Assembly (NCBI GenBank): GCA_030823955.1
Contig: JAVBYO010000007.1
Coordinates: 1 to 64,000, forward strand
Reading direction: 5' to 3'
Source: Gallionellaceae bacterium
GTDB lineage: Bacteria; Pseudomonadota; Gammaproteobacteria; Burkholderiales; Gallionellaceae
DNA length: 64,000 nt
The position numbers and the translations under genes are program-made. The notes below the pieces were generated by a model that searched no databases, was not told the origin of the DNA, and saw only the letters and a list, made by a program, of their open reading frames with translations. Below are positions 32,280 to 43,079 of the stretch, in pieces (within the stretch, counting starts at the first letter, position 1; each line of letters begins with the position of its first letter).

Positions 32280-34898
32280 CTACTCGGTTGCAGTTTTTAT
32301 TTTTTTAGCCGCAGGTTTCTTTGCCGCAGTCTTGGATGTGGGTTTTTTGGCCGCAGTTTTTGATGTGCCGGTCTTTGCCTTGCTCGTCTTTGTATCCGCC
32401 TTGGTTTTTGTGGCGGGGGTCTTTTTGGCGGCGGTTTTTTTAGCCGCCTTCACTTTCCCGGTTCCGCCCTTGGCCGCTTTGGCGGCGATCAATTCCAGTG
32501 CCTCTTCCAGAGTCACTTCTTCCGGCGAGATATCTTTGGGTAGCGTGGCATTGATTTTGCCGTGGCGGGCATACGGGCCATAACGACCGCTACAGATCTC
32601 TACCGGGGCTTTGTCCTCGGGGTGTTCTCCCAGTGTGCGCAACACGGTGTTGCCCGCTTTGGCTTGCGCCAGTAGCTCCACAGCTCTATCCAGCGCGATG
32701 TCGAAGATGCTATCGGTGCGCGGAATCGATTTGAACTTGCCGTCGTGGCCGATATACGGGCCGAAGCGGCCGATGTTCACGATCACTTTTTTGCCGCTCT
32801 CGGGATGTGCGCCGAGTTCGCGCGGCAGTGATAACAGTTTCAGGGCGGTGGCCAGGTCGGCTTGTTCCAGCGGCAATTCTTTCGGCCAGGACACCCGTTT
32901 CGGTTTGGCTTTTTCGCCTTCGATCACTTCGCCGAGTTGTACGTAATAGCCATAGGGGCCGCGCAACAGCAGCACGGTTTGTTTGCTCTCGGGATGTGTC
33001 CCCAGTTCTTTGCGCGCTTCGCCGGTGTCTTCTTCGCCGCCGAGGCTGCGTGTGTAATCACATTCCGGATAGGCCGTGCAGCCGATGAAGCTGCCGCGTT
33101 TGCCCAGCCGTTTGGACAAGGGTTTGCCGCACTTCGGACAGGCTTCCTCCAGCACTTCGGTGCCGGGGCGATCAACATCCTTTTTGTCGACGAGGAGTTT
33201 GTTGAAGCCTTTCCAGAAGGCATCCAATACCGGTATCCAGTCGCGCTTGCCTTCGGATATCTCGTCCAGCTCATCTTCCAGATTGGCGGTGAAGCCATAG
33301 TCCACATAACGCGTGAAATGCTCGTTGAGGAACTTGATGACCACCCGGCCCACATCGGTGGGCATGAAACGTTTCTTGTCCAGCGTGGCGTATTCGCGCG
33401 CCTGTAACGTGGAGATGATGGCGGCGTAAGTGGAGGGGCGACCGATGCCGTATTCTTCCAGAGTCTTCACCAGACTGGCTTCAGAATAGCGCGGCGGCGG
33501 TTGGGTGAAGTGCTGTTCGCCGTAGAGTTTGTCCACGGGCAACACATCTCCCTCCGCCAGTGGCGGCAATTTGGCACTGTCTTCTTCTTCGGCATCGTCC
33601 ACGTCTTCCATGTACACACCGATGAATCCGGGGAACACCAGAGTCTGACCGGAGGCGCGGAGCAGGGTGTCATCACTGGAGAGGCGGATATCCACACTCA
33701 CGGTGTCGAAGCGCGCGGGCGCCATCTGCGATGCAAGCGTACGCTTCCAGATCATCTCGTACAGGCGCATCTGGTCGATGTTGAGATGCTCGCGCATGCT
33801 GTCGGGGGTGCGCGAGACGGAAGTCGGACGGATCGCTTCGTGCGCTTCCTGTGCGTTCTTGGATTTACTCTTGTAGACCGGCTGCTTGCCTGGCAGATAC
33901 TCGGAGGTGAAGTTGTCGCCGATATAGCCGCGTATCTCAGCCACTGCCTCGTTCGCCAGATTGAGCGAGTCGGTACGCATATAGGTGATCAGGCCGACGG
34001 TCTGACCGCCGATATCGACGCCTTCGTACAAGGACTGCGCGGTGCGCATGGTGCGGTCGGACGTCATGCCCAGTTTGCGCACGGCTTCCTGTTGCAGCGT
34101 GGAAGTGGTGAACGGTGCGGCGGGGTTGCGCTGTTTGCCTTTTTTCTCGACACGTACAACTTTCGGCGGAAGTTTGGCATCGTTCAGCTTTGCATGAATG
34201 GCATCGTATTCCGCCTGGCTGCTTATGCTGAGTTGCTCCAGCTTCTTGCCCTGGTACTGGAACAGTTTGGCGCTGAACGGGATGCTGTTCTTCTGGCTGT
34301 CCAGATGCACCGACCAGTATTCCTGGCTCTTGAACTTCTCGATCTCCAGTTCGCGCTCGACGATGAGGCGCAGCGCGGGACTTTGCACGCGACCGGCGGA
34401 CAGGCCGGGCCGGATCTTGCGCCACAGCAGCGGCGACAGATTGAAACCGACCAGATAGTCCAATGCACGGCGTGCCTGTTGGGCATTCACCAGTGGCATG
34501 GCGATCTCGCGCGGATGGGCTACTGCCTCCTGTACGGCAGTCTGGGTGATCTCGTAGAACACCACGCGCTTCATTGCTTTGCCTTTGAGTGCGCGCTTGC
34601 CTTTGAGCAGTTCGGAGATGTGCCAGGCGATGGCCTCCCCTTCTCTGTCCGGGTCGGGTGCCAGCAGGATGGTGTCGGCATCCGCCGCCGCCTTGGCGAT
34701 GGCATCCACATGTTTACTGTTGCGCGCGATGGTCTCGTAATTCATCGCGTAATTGTTCTCGGTGTCCACTGCGCCGTTTTTCGGCACAAGGTCGCGCACG
34801 TGTCCGTATGAAGCCAGCACCTCGAAGTCTTTGCCCAGATATTTCTTCAGCGTCTTGGCTTTGGCCGGAGATTCGACGATTAACAGGTTTTTTGCCAT
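32280..34898 (-). CDS. topA: DNA topoisomerase I with Lys/Ala-rich C-terminal tail
   Basis: LLIVESPAKAKTLKKYLG, GRVQSPALRLIVERE, zinc ribbon CPKCGKPLSKRLGKRGSFIGCTAYPEC. Confidence 0.97.
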   Translation of the reverse strand: MAKNLLIVESPAKAKTLKKYLGKDFEVLASYGHVRDLVPKNGAVDTENNYAMNYETIARNSKHVDAIAKAAADADTILLAPDPDREGEAIAWHISELLKGKRALKGKAMKRVVFYEITQTAVQEAVAHPREIAMPLVNAQQARRALDYLVGFNLSPLLWRKIRPGLSAGRVQSPALRLIVERELEIEKFKSQEYWSVHLDSQKNSIPFSAKLFQYQGKKLEQLSISSQAEYDAIHAKLNDAKLPPKVVRVEKKGKQRNPAAPFTTSTLQQEAVRKLGMTSDRTMRTAQSLYEGVDIGGQTVGLITYMRTDSLNLANEAVAEIRGYIGDNFTSEYLPGKQPVYKSKSKNAQEAHEAIRPTSVSRTPDSMREHLNIDQMRLYEMIWKRTLASQMAPARFDTVSVDIRLSSDDTLLRASGQTLVFPGFIGVYMEDVDDAEEEDSAKLPPLAEGDVLPVDKLYGEQHFTQPPPRYSEASLVKTLEEYGIGRPSTYAAIISTLQAREYATLDKKRFMPTDVGRVVIKFLNEHFTRYVDYGFTANLEDELDEISEGKRDWIPVLDAFWKGFNKLLVDKKDVDRPGTEVLEEACPKCGKPLSKRLGKRGSFIGCTAYPECDYTRSLGGEEDTGEARKELGTHPESKQTVLLLRGPYGYYVQLGEVIEGEKAKPKRVSWPKELPLEQADLATALKLLSLPRELGAHPESGKKVIVNIGRFGPYIGHDGKFKSIPRTDSIFDIALDRAVELLAQAKAGNTVLRTLGEHPEDKAPVEICSGRYGPYARHGKINATLPKDISPEEVTLEEALELIAAKAAKGGTGKVKAAKKTAAKKTPATKTKADTKTSKAKTGTSKTAAKKPTSKTAAKKPAAKKIKTATE

Positions 34899-34922
34899 GC
34901 TGGACTGAGTGCCCTGATAGAT

Positions 34923-35378
34923 TTAATGTAATTGAGCCGAATCGGTCGGCGTCAGCAGATCCTCGATGATCATGGGATCCAGATCTTCGTGCTGGTTCCA
35001 GAGCACCATCAGAGCGATCAGCTTGATCTTGTCCAGTGACAGATTTTCGCGCCCCAACGCGATGGCGCGGTCGATGATCATCTCGCGCTCGACCGGTTGG
35101 ATCATTTTGCTTTGCTCCCAGAAGGAGATGAAGTGCAATCCCTCCAGACTGATCCGTTGCCGCTCCAAGTCGGCGAAGCAGCGCAATCCGCCCTGGTTGA
35201 TACTGGCAGGATAGTCGGCCTGGGATAACTGGCGCAGACCAGAAAGCCAAGCCACGGCTTGGGTGATGTCTTCTTCTTCAAAACCCGCCGCGCTGAGTTT
35301 GACTGCAAGCTTATCCGCGTCTGGATAGCTGCCTGCATCGAAATAACTTTCGAACAAATAAATCAGAATATCGAACAT
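34923..35378 (-). CDS. smg: Smg family protein (DUF494)
   Basis: MFDILIYLFESYFDAGSYPD...; between topA and dprA. Confidence 0.92.
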   Translation of the reverse strand: MFDILIYLFESYFDAGSYPDADKLAVKLSAAGFEEEDITQAVAWLSGLRQLSQADYPASINQGGLRCFADLERQRISLEGLHFISFWEQSKMIQPVEREMIIDRAIALGRENLSLDKIKLIALMVLWNQHEDLDPMIIEDLLTPTDSAQLH

Positions 35379-35397
35379 GTGGCCTTAATTATCTTTA

Positions 35398-36471
35398 TTA
35401 AACAATACGTTGATAAAGGCCGCCGGGTAAAGCCGTGATCTGCCCATCCAATTCAAGTTGCAACAGAATGGCGGATAGCGAGGCTACCGTCAAGCCGCTG
35501 CGTTGCGACAGGGTATCCAGATCGACCGGATCGAAACCCAGATGGTCGGACAAAGAGTGTCGCGGAGAGGGCGCTGCGGATGTGCTGGCGCCGACGAGAC
35601 CGTTGCCCAGCTCTTCAAGGACATCCTGAGCGCTTTCAACCAGTTTGGCCCCTTGTTTGATCAGTGCGTGGCAACCTTTGGACTGGGGAGAGTGGATGGA
35701 GCCGGGGATGGCGAAGATCTCGCGCCCCTGTTCCAGCGCCATCCGCGCCGTGATGAGCGAACCGCTTTGCAGGGAGGCTTCAACCACGAGACAGCCCAGA
35801 CTCAAGCCGCTGATGATGCGATTGCGCCGTGGAAAGTTGGCGGGCAATGGGGGCGTCCCGAGCGGAAACTCGGAAACGATGAGGCCGTCTTGTGCCAGCC
35901 GATGGGCCAGTTCGCGGTGAGCCGAGGGATAGACCTTGTCGAGTCCGGTGCCCACGATAGCGATGCTGCTGCTTTTGCCGCTCAGGCCGCCCAGATGGGC
36001 GGCCGCATCGATGCCGTGCGCCATTCCACTGACGATACTCAATCCGGCGTCGCTTGCGGCCAGTGCAAAAGCCTCAGCGTTGCGCAATCCCTGCGGGGAG
36101 GCATTGCGGCTGCCGACGATGGCGAGGGCCGGGGCATTGAGTAGTTCGGTGCGGCCTTTGATATACAGCAGGAGCGGCGGGTCGGCGATGTTGAGCAGAG
36201 CCTGGGGATAGGCAGCATCGGCGACCGTCACGATCCGGTTGAGCGGGTCGCTCAGCCAAGCTTCGGTGGCGGCAAGCGTGGCGTCGTCAAACCCCCTTGT
36301 GATGCTGCTGCTAATCGCCGGTTTGACGATACGATTGAGTTCCGCGGAGGAGGCGAGAAATATTGCTTCGGGTGAGCCAAAAGCCTGCAACAGCTTTCTC
36401 TGTCCCTCGTTGCCGAGGCCCGGAATCTGGCTCAGAGTGAGCCATGACGCTAATGTCGCGTCGAGTGGCAT
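35398..36471 (-). CDS. dprA: DNA-processing protein DprA
   Basis: AIVGSRNASPQGLRNAEAFA, SGMAHGIDAAAHLGGL, FPRRNRIISGLS, C-terminal winged helix. Confidence 0.95.
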   Translation of the reverse strand: MPLDATLASWLTLSQIPGLGNEGQRKLLQAFGSPEAIFLASSAELNRIVKPAISSSITRGFDDATLAATEAWLSDPLNRIVTVADAAYPQALLNIADPPLLLYIKGRTELLNAPALAIVGSRNASPQGLRNAEAFALAASDAGLSIVSGMAHGIDAAAHLGGLSGKSSSIAIVGTGLDKVYPSAHRELAHRLAQDGLIVSEFPLGTPPLPANFPRRNRIISGLSLGCLVVEASLQSGSLITARMALEQGREIFAIPGSIHSPQSKGCHALIKQGAKLVESAQDVLEELGNGLVGASTSAAPSPRHSLSDHLGFDPVDLDTLSQRSGLTVASLSAILLQLELDGQITALPGGLYQRIV

Positions 36472-36475
36472 CGGC

Positions 36476-37585
36476 TCAGGGGGTCTGTGCGGTGTCTAGC
36501 AGTTGGACTGGCAAGCGCGTTTGCAGAACCAGCGCGTAGGAGACCTTGTGGAAGGTGCGGAATACGAACAGCAAGCCGTAACGCACATCGGGAAGGACGG
36601 TATCGTTGCGTTTAAAAATGCGCCCGCCCTTCAGGACTTCGCCTTTTTGATAAAGTGCTAGGACATGTCCGTTTTCCAGTCCGTCACGCTTGCCCTTGTT
36701 GATGGTGACGACGGTATTTTGGGCGGCTTGCTCCATGCCGCCGTAAATGGAGATCACTTTGGCAACGATCTGTGTGTCGGGCGCGCGGGGTTCGTAGTTC
36801 TTGGGAAAGGTTTCCGCAGACTGGGCAAAGTGGTCTCCTTTGCTGATTTCGGCAACCGAGCGGGTGATTCTGACTTCACTGAGAGGGCCGAATTTTTCCA
36901 CCACCGCATCACCTAGGTAGATGGCTTCGTACCCCAGTTGTTCATCGGTCTCTGGATCGACGAATGTTTTGCCGGGGCGATAGATTTGCCATTGGGTGCC
37001 TTTGTCGGTGGGCAGATTCTTGACGTAGGCGATATCCTCGCTACCCAGAATTTCGCGCTGTTCATAGGTCGCCGCCAATGTCGGAGTCACCGCCGGATCG
37101 ATTTCGTCGATCACCAGCGGCTTGGAAAGAAATGGCGCAATCGCGCTCAGCGGGATGACGGGGATCGAATTGCGGTCACTGGGGACTTCACGGATACGTG
37201 GTGAGAGTTTTACGATATTGCTGTCCGAGGGGGGCGGTGGCGCTGTTATTGATGCGGCAACTGACTGCGGAGCCTCGCCGATGCGCAGCGTGCCAGTCGT
37301 GCGATCCAGTATCACGACATCGCCGGGATAAATCCAGTGGGGGTCTTTGATGGTGTCTTTGTTCAAGCCCCAGATCTGTTGCCATTTCCACGGATCCTTG
37401 AAGAACTTGGCCGAAATGTCCCACAGGGTGTCGCCTTTGACCACGACATGGCGGTCGGGGGCATTCTCACGTATCTCCAGCTGGTCAGCATAGGTATGGA
37501 TGGGCAACAGAAGACAAATCAGCGATATAATCTTGCGCATGAGAAACCCTAGCAGAGTAAATAAAATGCGGTGCATAGCTGGCAC
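36476..37585 (-). CDS. LysM peptidoglycan-binding protein
   Basis: HVVVKGDTLWDISAKFFKDPWKWQQIWGLNKDTIKDPHWIYPGDVVIL. Confidence 0.92.
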   Translation of the reverse strand: MPAMHRILFTLLGFLMRKIISLICLLLPIHTYADQLEIRENAPDRHVVVKGDTLWDISAKFFKDPWKWQQIWGLNKDTIKDPHWIYPGDVVILDRTTGTLRIGEAPQSVAASITAPPPPSDSNIVKLSPRIREVPSDRNSIPVIPLSAIAPFLSKPLVIDEIDPAVTPTLAATYEQREILGSEDIAYVKNLPTDKGTQWQIYRPGKTFVDPETDEQLGYEAIYLGDAVVEKFGPLSEVRITRSVAEISKGDHFAQSAETFPKNYEPRAPDTQIVAKVISIYGGMEQAAQNTVVTINKGKRDGLENGHVLALYQKGEVLKGGRIFKRNDTVLPDVRYGLLFVFRTFHKVSYALVLQTRLPVQLLDTAQTP

Positions 37586-37630
37586 TCGCGTTTAAATTCT
37601 GCATCTAGTCACTTAAATTAGCAAGCTTTT

Positions 37631-38134
37631 ATGGCGATCCTTCCAATACTTCAATACCCCGATGAGCGTTTGCACAAGGTTGCAAAAAAAGTCGAGTCGA
37701 TCACAGCAGCGACGCGCAGACTGATCGAGGATATGGCCGCAACGATGTATGCCGCTCCCGGGGTGGGATTGGCAGCGACCCAGGTGGATGTGCATCAGCG
37801 TATCGTTGTGATCGATGTGTCGGAGACACATGACGATCTGCTGGTGTTGATCAATCCCGAATTGATCGCAAGCAGTGGCGAGAGCAAATGTGAAGAAGGA
37901 TGTCTGTCGGTGCCGGGAATCTACGACAAGGTGCAACGCGCGGAACGGGTCACGGTGCGGGCGTTGAATGTCAAAGGCGAACTGTTCACCTTGGATGCAG
38001 AAGGCCTATTGGCGGTGTGTATCCAGCACGAAATGGATCATTTGATGGGCAAGGTGTTCGTCGAGCACCTGTCCCATCTCAAGCAGGTGCGTATCCGCAA
38101 CAAGCTGAAAAAACGCCTGCGCGAAACTATGTAA
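37631..38134 (+). CDS. def: Peptide deformylase
   Basis: [29 protein letters not shown]. Confidence 0.97.
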   Translation: MAILPILQYPDERLHKVAKKVESITAATRRLIEDMAATMYAAPGVGLAATQVDVHQRIVVIDVSETHDDLLVLINPELIASSGESKCEEGCLSVPGIYDKVQRAERVTVRALNVKGELFTLDAEGLLAVCIQHEMDHLMGKVFVEHLSHLKQVRIRNKLKKRLRETM

Positions 38135-39075
38135 TGAAAACTTTGAAAATCATCTTTGCAGGAACCCCTCATTTCGCCGAACAGGCGCTACAGGCCCTGT
38201 TGACACAAGGGGTTGAAGTGGCTGCGGTGCTGACACAGCCAGACCGACCGGCCGGGCGCGGCATGCAACTCAGGCCCAGCCCGGTAAAACAATTGGCTTT
38301 GCAGCATGGACTGGTCGTTTTGCAGCCCGTGTCACTCAAGGATGCGGAGGTTCAGCAGCAATTGGCGGCGTATCAGGCCGATGTGATGGTGGTCGCGGCC
38401 TATGGGCTGATCTTGCCCAAGGCGGTATTGCAGATTCCGCGTCTGGGTTGTCTGAACATCCATGCCTCGCTATTGCCGCGCTGGCGTGGTGCCGCGCCGA
38501 TACAACGCGCAATTCTGGCCGGTGATGCCGAGACCGGCATCACGGTCATGCAGATGGATGCCGGTCTGGATACCGGAGCCATGTTGCTCAAGCGAGCCTG
38601 CGTGATCAAGAGCCGCGACACGGCTGATACCCTGCATGACAAATTGGCTATGCTGGGTGCGCAGGCCATCATCGAGGCTTTGGTGTTGCTGGGGCAGGGA
38701 CGCTTGAATCCTGTTGTGCAGGACGAGCGGGATGCGACTTATGCCGCCAAGTTGACCAAAGAAGAAGCGTTGCTGGACTGGGCAGGTGAGGCGCGGCAAT
38801 TGGAGCGGGCGATCCGTGCGTACAATCCTTTTCCGGGCGCAAATTTCAGGAGCGGTGATTCGTCTATCAAGGTTTGGCAGGCGAGCGTTCGTGACGGTCT
38901 TTACGGCGAACCGGGAGTGGTGCTGGCCGTGGAAAAAGATGCGCTGGTGGTGGCGTGCGGTAATGGGGCGCTGGCGCTGGAGGTATTGCAGAAGCCCAAC
39001 GCGAAAGCCATGTCGGCCGCACAATTCTTGCAGGGCTTTCCGATCGGGACGGGCGACCGTCTTGGGGGCGGCTGA
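38134..39075 (+). CDS. fmt: Methionyl-tRNA formyltransferase
   Basis: KIIFAGTPHFAEQALQALL, NIHASLLPRWRGAAPIQRAIL; TAATG overlap with def. Confidence 0.96.
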   Translation: MKTLKIIFAGTPHFAEQALQALLTQGVEVAAVLTQPDRPAGRGMQLRPSPVKQLALQHGLVVLQPVSLKDAEVQQQLAAYQADVMVVAAYGLILPKAVLQIPRLGCLNIHASLLPRWRGAAPIQRAILAGDAETGITVMQMDAGLDTGAMLLKRACVIKSRDTADTLHDKLAMLGAQAIIEALVLLGQGRLNPVVQDERDATYAAKLTKEEALLDWAGEARQLERAIRAYNPFPGANFRSGDSSIKVWQASVRDGLYGEPGVVLAVEKDALVVACGNGALALEVLQKPNAKAMSAAQFLQGFPIGTGDRLGGG

Positions 39076-40346
39076 TGCAAGCCGTTCAACAGCTTGCGGC
39101 AGACATCGTCGGTCAGGTGCTGGCGGGACGCAATCTGAATCAGATCCTGGGCGAGACATTGCGCAGACATGCCGCGCTCCTGCCGCAGGAGCGGGGTGCG
39201 TTGCAGGACTTGTGTTACGGCACACTCCGTTTCTACGGGCAGCTCAACAGGATATTGGATGCCCTGTTGAATAAGCCGCTGCAAGATAACCGATTGCGTG
39301 ATTTGTTACTGGTCGCCTTATATCAGTTGCAATACAGCAAGGCGGCGAGTCATGCCGTGGTCGATCACGCGGTGCGTGCAACCAAGAGGATCAATGCGGC
39401 GGCAGGCGGCTTGGTCAACGCGGTGTTGCGAAACTTTCTGCGCAGGCAGGCCGAGTTGCTACAGTTCGCGGCGGAGACGGAGGAGGGGCGTTATTCATAC
39501 CCGCAGTGGTGGATCGCGGCACTCAAGGCCCAATATGGCACATCGGCGGTGGCCGTGCTAGAGGCCGGAAATCTGCATCCCCCGATGAGTTTGCGGGTGA
39601 ACCGGCGCAGTGCGGCCCCTGAGCAATATCTGGCGCAATTGGCGGCGGCGGGTGTGGCCGCACATCTGATTGAGCCGCAGGCGATCTATCTGGAGAGTCC
39701 GCTGTCTGTGGATCGGTTGCCGGGGTTTTTCGAGGGGGCGGTATCGGTGCAGGATGCCGGGGCGCAATACGCGGCGCTATTGCTGGATGTGCAAGACGGG
39801 ATGCGCGTGTTGGATGCCTGTGCTGCGCCGGGGGGGAAATGCGCTCATGTGCTGGAATCCCGTGATGTCGATTTGCTGGCTCTGGACAAAGATGCGCAAC
39901 GCCTGGAAAAGGTGCGGGAGAATCTGCAACGGTTGAAGCTGTCGGCGACGCTGGTCTGTGGTGATGCCGCTGTGCCGCAGAAGTGGTGGGACGGCAGGTT
40001 ATTCGACAGGATACTGGCCGATGTGCCTTGTTCGGCATCCGGGGTGGTGCGTCGCCATCCCGATATCAAATGGCTGCGCAGGCCTTCTGATATCGAGAGT
40101 TTTGCGCAGCAACAAGAGGACATATTGCATGCTTTATGGCCGTTGTTGGCCGGAGGTGGTAAATTGCTCTATGCGACCTGTTCTGTCTTTGCGCGCGAAA
40201 ACCAGCAAGTCATCAGGTCATTCCTGGAGCGGCATAAAGAAGCACGGCAGATCGTTATCGCCGGGCATGGGATGGAGGACGGGCAGCTCTTGCCCAATGA
40301 TAGGCACGACGGTTTTTTTTATGCGTTGCTGCAAAAAGATGCTTGA
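39075..40346 (+). CDS. rsmB: 16S rRNA (cytosine-967-C5)-methyltransferase
   Basis: VLDACAAPGGKCAHVLE, DVPCSASGVVRRHPDIKWLR, YATCSVF. Confidence 0.96.
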   Translation: MQAVQQLAADIVGQVLAGRNLNQILGETLRRHAALLPQERGALQDLCYGTLRFYGQLNRILDALLNKPLQDNRLRDLLLVALYQLQYSKAASHAVVDHAVRATKRINAAAGGLVNAVLRNFLRRQAELLQFAAETEEGRYSYPQWWIAALKAQYGTSAVAVLEAGNLHPPMSLRVNRRSAAPEQYLAQLAAAGVAAHLIEPQAIYLESPLSVDRLPGFFEGAVSVQDAGAQYAALLLDVQDGMRVLDACAAPGGKCAHVLESRDVDLLALDKDAQRLEKVRENLQRLKLSATLVCGDAAVPQKWWDGRLFDRILADVPCSASGVVRRHPDIKWLRRPSDIESFAQQQEDILHALWPLLAGGGKLLYATCSVFARENQQVIRSFLERHKEARQIVIAGHGMEDGQLLPNDRHDGFFYALLQKDA

Positions 40347-40953
40347 CCCCCTTTTCAGGCTGGCACTGGCACTGGCACTGGGTCTGTGTGTGTCGTTCGC
40401 GAACGCGGAAGGGATATCCGTAGTCAAAGCCGAAGCGCGCGCAGTCGACGAGGGGTATGAAATCGTCGCGGATTTCAAGATCGTATTGCCCCCCTCCGTC
40501 TCCGAAGCGCTGAAGCGCGGAGTCGTGCTGAATTTCATCAGCGAGCTGGCGATTACGCGATCACGCTGGTATTGGCTGGATACCGATGTCATGTCGCATG
40601 AACAGAGCACCAAGTTGTCCTACAACGCGCTGACCCGGCAGTATCGGATATCGCGGGGTACCCTGTTTCAGGGGTTCTCGAGTCTGGAAAGTGCCTTGCG
40701 TGTGTTGGGACACCAGTCCGCTCCTCCGGTGCCGGCCGTCGCGCTGAGTGGTAGCGACGGATATGTGGCGCAATTGATCCAGGGGGAGATCCGGTATACC
40801 GCGTTTGCCCAGATGCGCCTGGATGTCTCCCAGTTGCCCAAACCGTTACAGGTTAGCGCGTTGACCAATCCCGATTGGAATCTCGATTCGGAAAGATACG
40901 GCTGGTCGATCGTGTTTGACGCGCCAGCTCCAGATGGAGCGATCAAGCCGTGA
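40339..40953 (+). CDS. DUF4390 family periplasmic protein
   Basis: Signal peptide LALALALGLCVSFANA; location between rsmB and the ntrY-like kinase. Confidence 0.85.
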   Translation: MLDPLFRLALALALGLCVSFANAEGISVVKAEARAVDEGYEIVADFKIVLPPSVSEALKRGVVLNFISELAITRSRWYWLDTDVMSHEQSTKLSYNALTRQYRISRGTLFQGFSSLESALRVLGHQSAPPVPAVALSGSDGYVAQLIQGEIRYTAFAQMRLDVSQLPKPLQVSALTNPDWNLDSERYGWSIVFDAPAPDGAIKP

Positions 40954-43079
40954 AATATCTGATCATCCTTTGTGGCATCGCGGGCAGCGCGTTGCTCTAT
41001 CTGCTGTCCAGTGCCAGCGCCAATACAGCACTCTTTTCGCACAATTATTCCAGTCTGTTGATATTGGTCGGTGTGTTGGCATTGGGGCTGTGTGTGTTGG
41101 TTGGATATCAGTTGTTGCAATTGCGCATCAAATTGAAGCAGCGGGTATTCGGTGCGAAGTTGATGTTGCGCCTGACGATATTCTTTTCTTTGATCGCCAT
41201 TTTGCCGGGAGTGCTGGTATATGCCGTGTCGGTACAGTTCCTCGGGAAAAGTATCGAATCCTGGTTCGACATCCGCGTCGAGAAAGCACTGGAGGGCGGC
41301 TTAAATCTGGGGCGCAACTCCCTCGAATCGGGACTCAAGGAGTTGGGCAAGAAAGGCCGCTTGTTGTCATTGATCCTGGCCGAACAAGCACCGGGGAGAT
41401 ACGAGGCAACCTTGGTGCGCCTGGTCGACAAGGTTGAAGCGCAGGAGGCGGCGGTGTTCGATGCTGAAGGGCGCGTGCTTGCTGCCAGCTTCCGGAATGG
41501 TCGCTCTTCGCACGCGGCCCCCGATCAGCAAATGTTGCGGGAGGCACTGCAGCAGGGCATGTTCAGTCTGGTGGATGCGCTCCCTGACGATCATCTGATC
41601 CTGCGTGTGCTGGTGCCGATCAATGCCGAATCGGGACAGGGGCAGCGGCGGATATTGCAACTGGTACAGCCGGTGCCCAAACAATTTTCCGATGATGCGG
41701 AGACCGTTCAGGCGGTCTATCGCGATTATCAGGAGCTCACTTTGTCGCGCTCGGGGTTGAAACGGCTGTACGGGATCACGCTGACCTTGTCGTTGCTGGT
41801 GGTGTTGCTGAGTGCGGTGTCGGCGGCGTTCTTTCTGAGCGTGCGCTTGAGTTCGCCCCTGGCGGCGCTGGCGGAAGGAACGCGTGCCGTGGCACAGGGG
41901 AATTTCTCCGGCAACTATCCGGTGCGGAGCAGCGATGAACTGGGTGCGCTGACAGGGCTGTTCAATCAGATGACGGCGCAATTGGCGGATGCGAAAAAAT
42001 TCAGCGAGCAGCAACAGAGCCAGGTGAAAAATGCGAAGGGTTATCTGGAAAGCATCTTGACCCATCTGTCCTCCGGTGTCGTGGTGCTGGACGAGCAGCT
42101 CCGGTTGCGTCTAGCCAATACCTGCGCCGAACAGATATTGGGCGTGCCGTTGCGAGGTATGGATGGGAGGCTGTTGTCCGAGATCGTTGCCGAACATCTA
42201 TTGCTGCGTTCGTTTGTGGATGCGGTGTCGGTTGCGATCACGGAATCTGCGGAAGGCGAGTGGCAACGCCAGGTCGAGCGACTGAGCAAGAACGGTCAGC
42301 AGGTACTATTTTTGCACGGCACCCGTTTGACGACGGCGATGGATCGCGGCTACGTCATCGTGTTCGATGACATCACCCATCTGTTGCAGGCCGAACGACA
42401 GGCGGCGTGGGGCGAGGTGGCGCGCAGGCTGGCGCATGAGATTAAAAATCCGCTCACGCCTATCCAGCTGTCGGCGGAGCGGATGCAGCATAAATTAAGC
42501 GAGAAACTGGACGAGCAGGATGCCCAGTTGTTGCAGCGTGCCACCCGCACCATCGTCAGTCAGGTGGACGCACTCAAGAACATGGTCGCCGATTTTGCCG
42601 ACTACGCGCGTGCGCCGGCCCCGCAATTGGCGCTGCTGGACATGCATCAGTTGCTGAACGAGGTCATGGGGCTGTATGAGGCAAACAGCAGTCCGATCGT
42701 TTTGCAGCTGGGCGCGGCCCGTACGTGGCTGCACGGCGATGCGACACGGTTGCGTCAGATCGTCCATAACCTGTTGCACAACGCGCATGACGCGCTGCAG
42801 CAGGCGGTCAATCCGCAGATCATCCTGTCCACGGCAAGTACTCACAGCGAATTCCACCTGATGGTGAGTGATAACGGCAGCGGCATTCAGGAGCAGGTGC
42901 TGGCGCGGATATTCGAGCCTTACATGACGACCAAGACCAAGGGAACCGGGCTGGGGTTGCCGATCGTGAAAAAGATCGTCGAAGAACACGGCGGCAGGAT
43001 ATCCATAGAGAACAAGCCGGCGGGCGGCACACAGGTGATTGTGAGCCTGCCGCTGGCGCAGGAAATGGAGGTGGCATAG
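40950..43079 (+). CDS. NtrY-like sensor histidine kinase
   Basis: TM segments, HAMP, PAS, RRLAHEIKNPLTPIQLSAERM H-box, GTGLGLPIVKKIVEEHGG. Confidence 0.92.
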   Translation: MKYLIILCGIAGSALLYLLSSASANTALFSHNYSSLLILVGVLALGLCVLVGYQLLQLRIKLKQRVFGAKLMLRLTIFFSLIAILPGVLVYAVSVQFLGKSIESWFDIRVEKALEGGLNLGRNSLESGLKELGKKGRLLSLILAEQAPGRYEATLVRLVDKVEAQEAAVFDAEGRVLAASFRNGRSSHAAPDQQMLREALQQGMFSLVDALPDDHLILRVLVPINAESGQGQRRILQLVQPVPKQFSDDAETVQAVYRDYQELTLSRSGLKRLYGITLTLSLLVVLLSAVSAAFFLSVRLSSPLAALAEGTRAVAQGNFSGNYPVRSSDELGALTGLFNQMTAQLADAKKFSEQQQSQVKNAKGYLESILTHLSSGVVVLDEQLRLRLANTCAEQILGVPLRGMDGRLLSEIVAEHLLLRSFVDAVSVAITESAEGEWQRQVERLSKNGQQVLFLHGTRLTTAMDRGYVIVFDDITHLLQAERQAAWGEVARRLAHEIKNPLTPIQLSAERMQHKLSEKLDEQDAQLLQRATRTIVSQVDALKNMVADFADYARAPAPQLALLDMHQLLNEVMGLYEANSSPIVLQLGAARTWLHGDATRLRQIVHNLLHNAHDALQQAVNPQIILSTASTHSEFHLMVSDNGSGIQEQVLARIFEPYMTTKTKGTGLGLPIVKKIVEEHGGRISIENKPAGGTQVIVSLPLAQEMEVA

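Noticed and set aside
32283-32450. Lys/Ala repeats (AAKK/TSKTAAKK) at the topA 3' end as a DNA repeat array
   Set aside because: Explained by a histone H1-like basic tail, a known feature of some TopA proteins; not a mobile or CRISPR-type repeat
33501-34811. 436-aa plus-strand ORF opposite topA
   Set aside because: Antisense of an unambiguous topA; no motifs
37900-38133. N-terminal extension of the fmt ORF
   Set aside because: Overlaps def out of frame; ATG at 38134 overlapping the def stop gives the canonical Fmt N-terminus
40359-40382. CTGGCA tandem triplet of hexamers
   Set aside because: Encodes the LALALALG hydrophobic core of a signal peptide; too short to treat as a functional repeat
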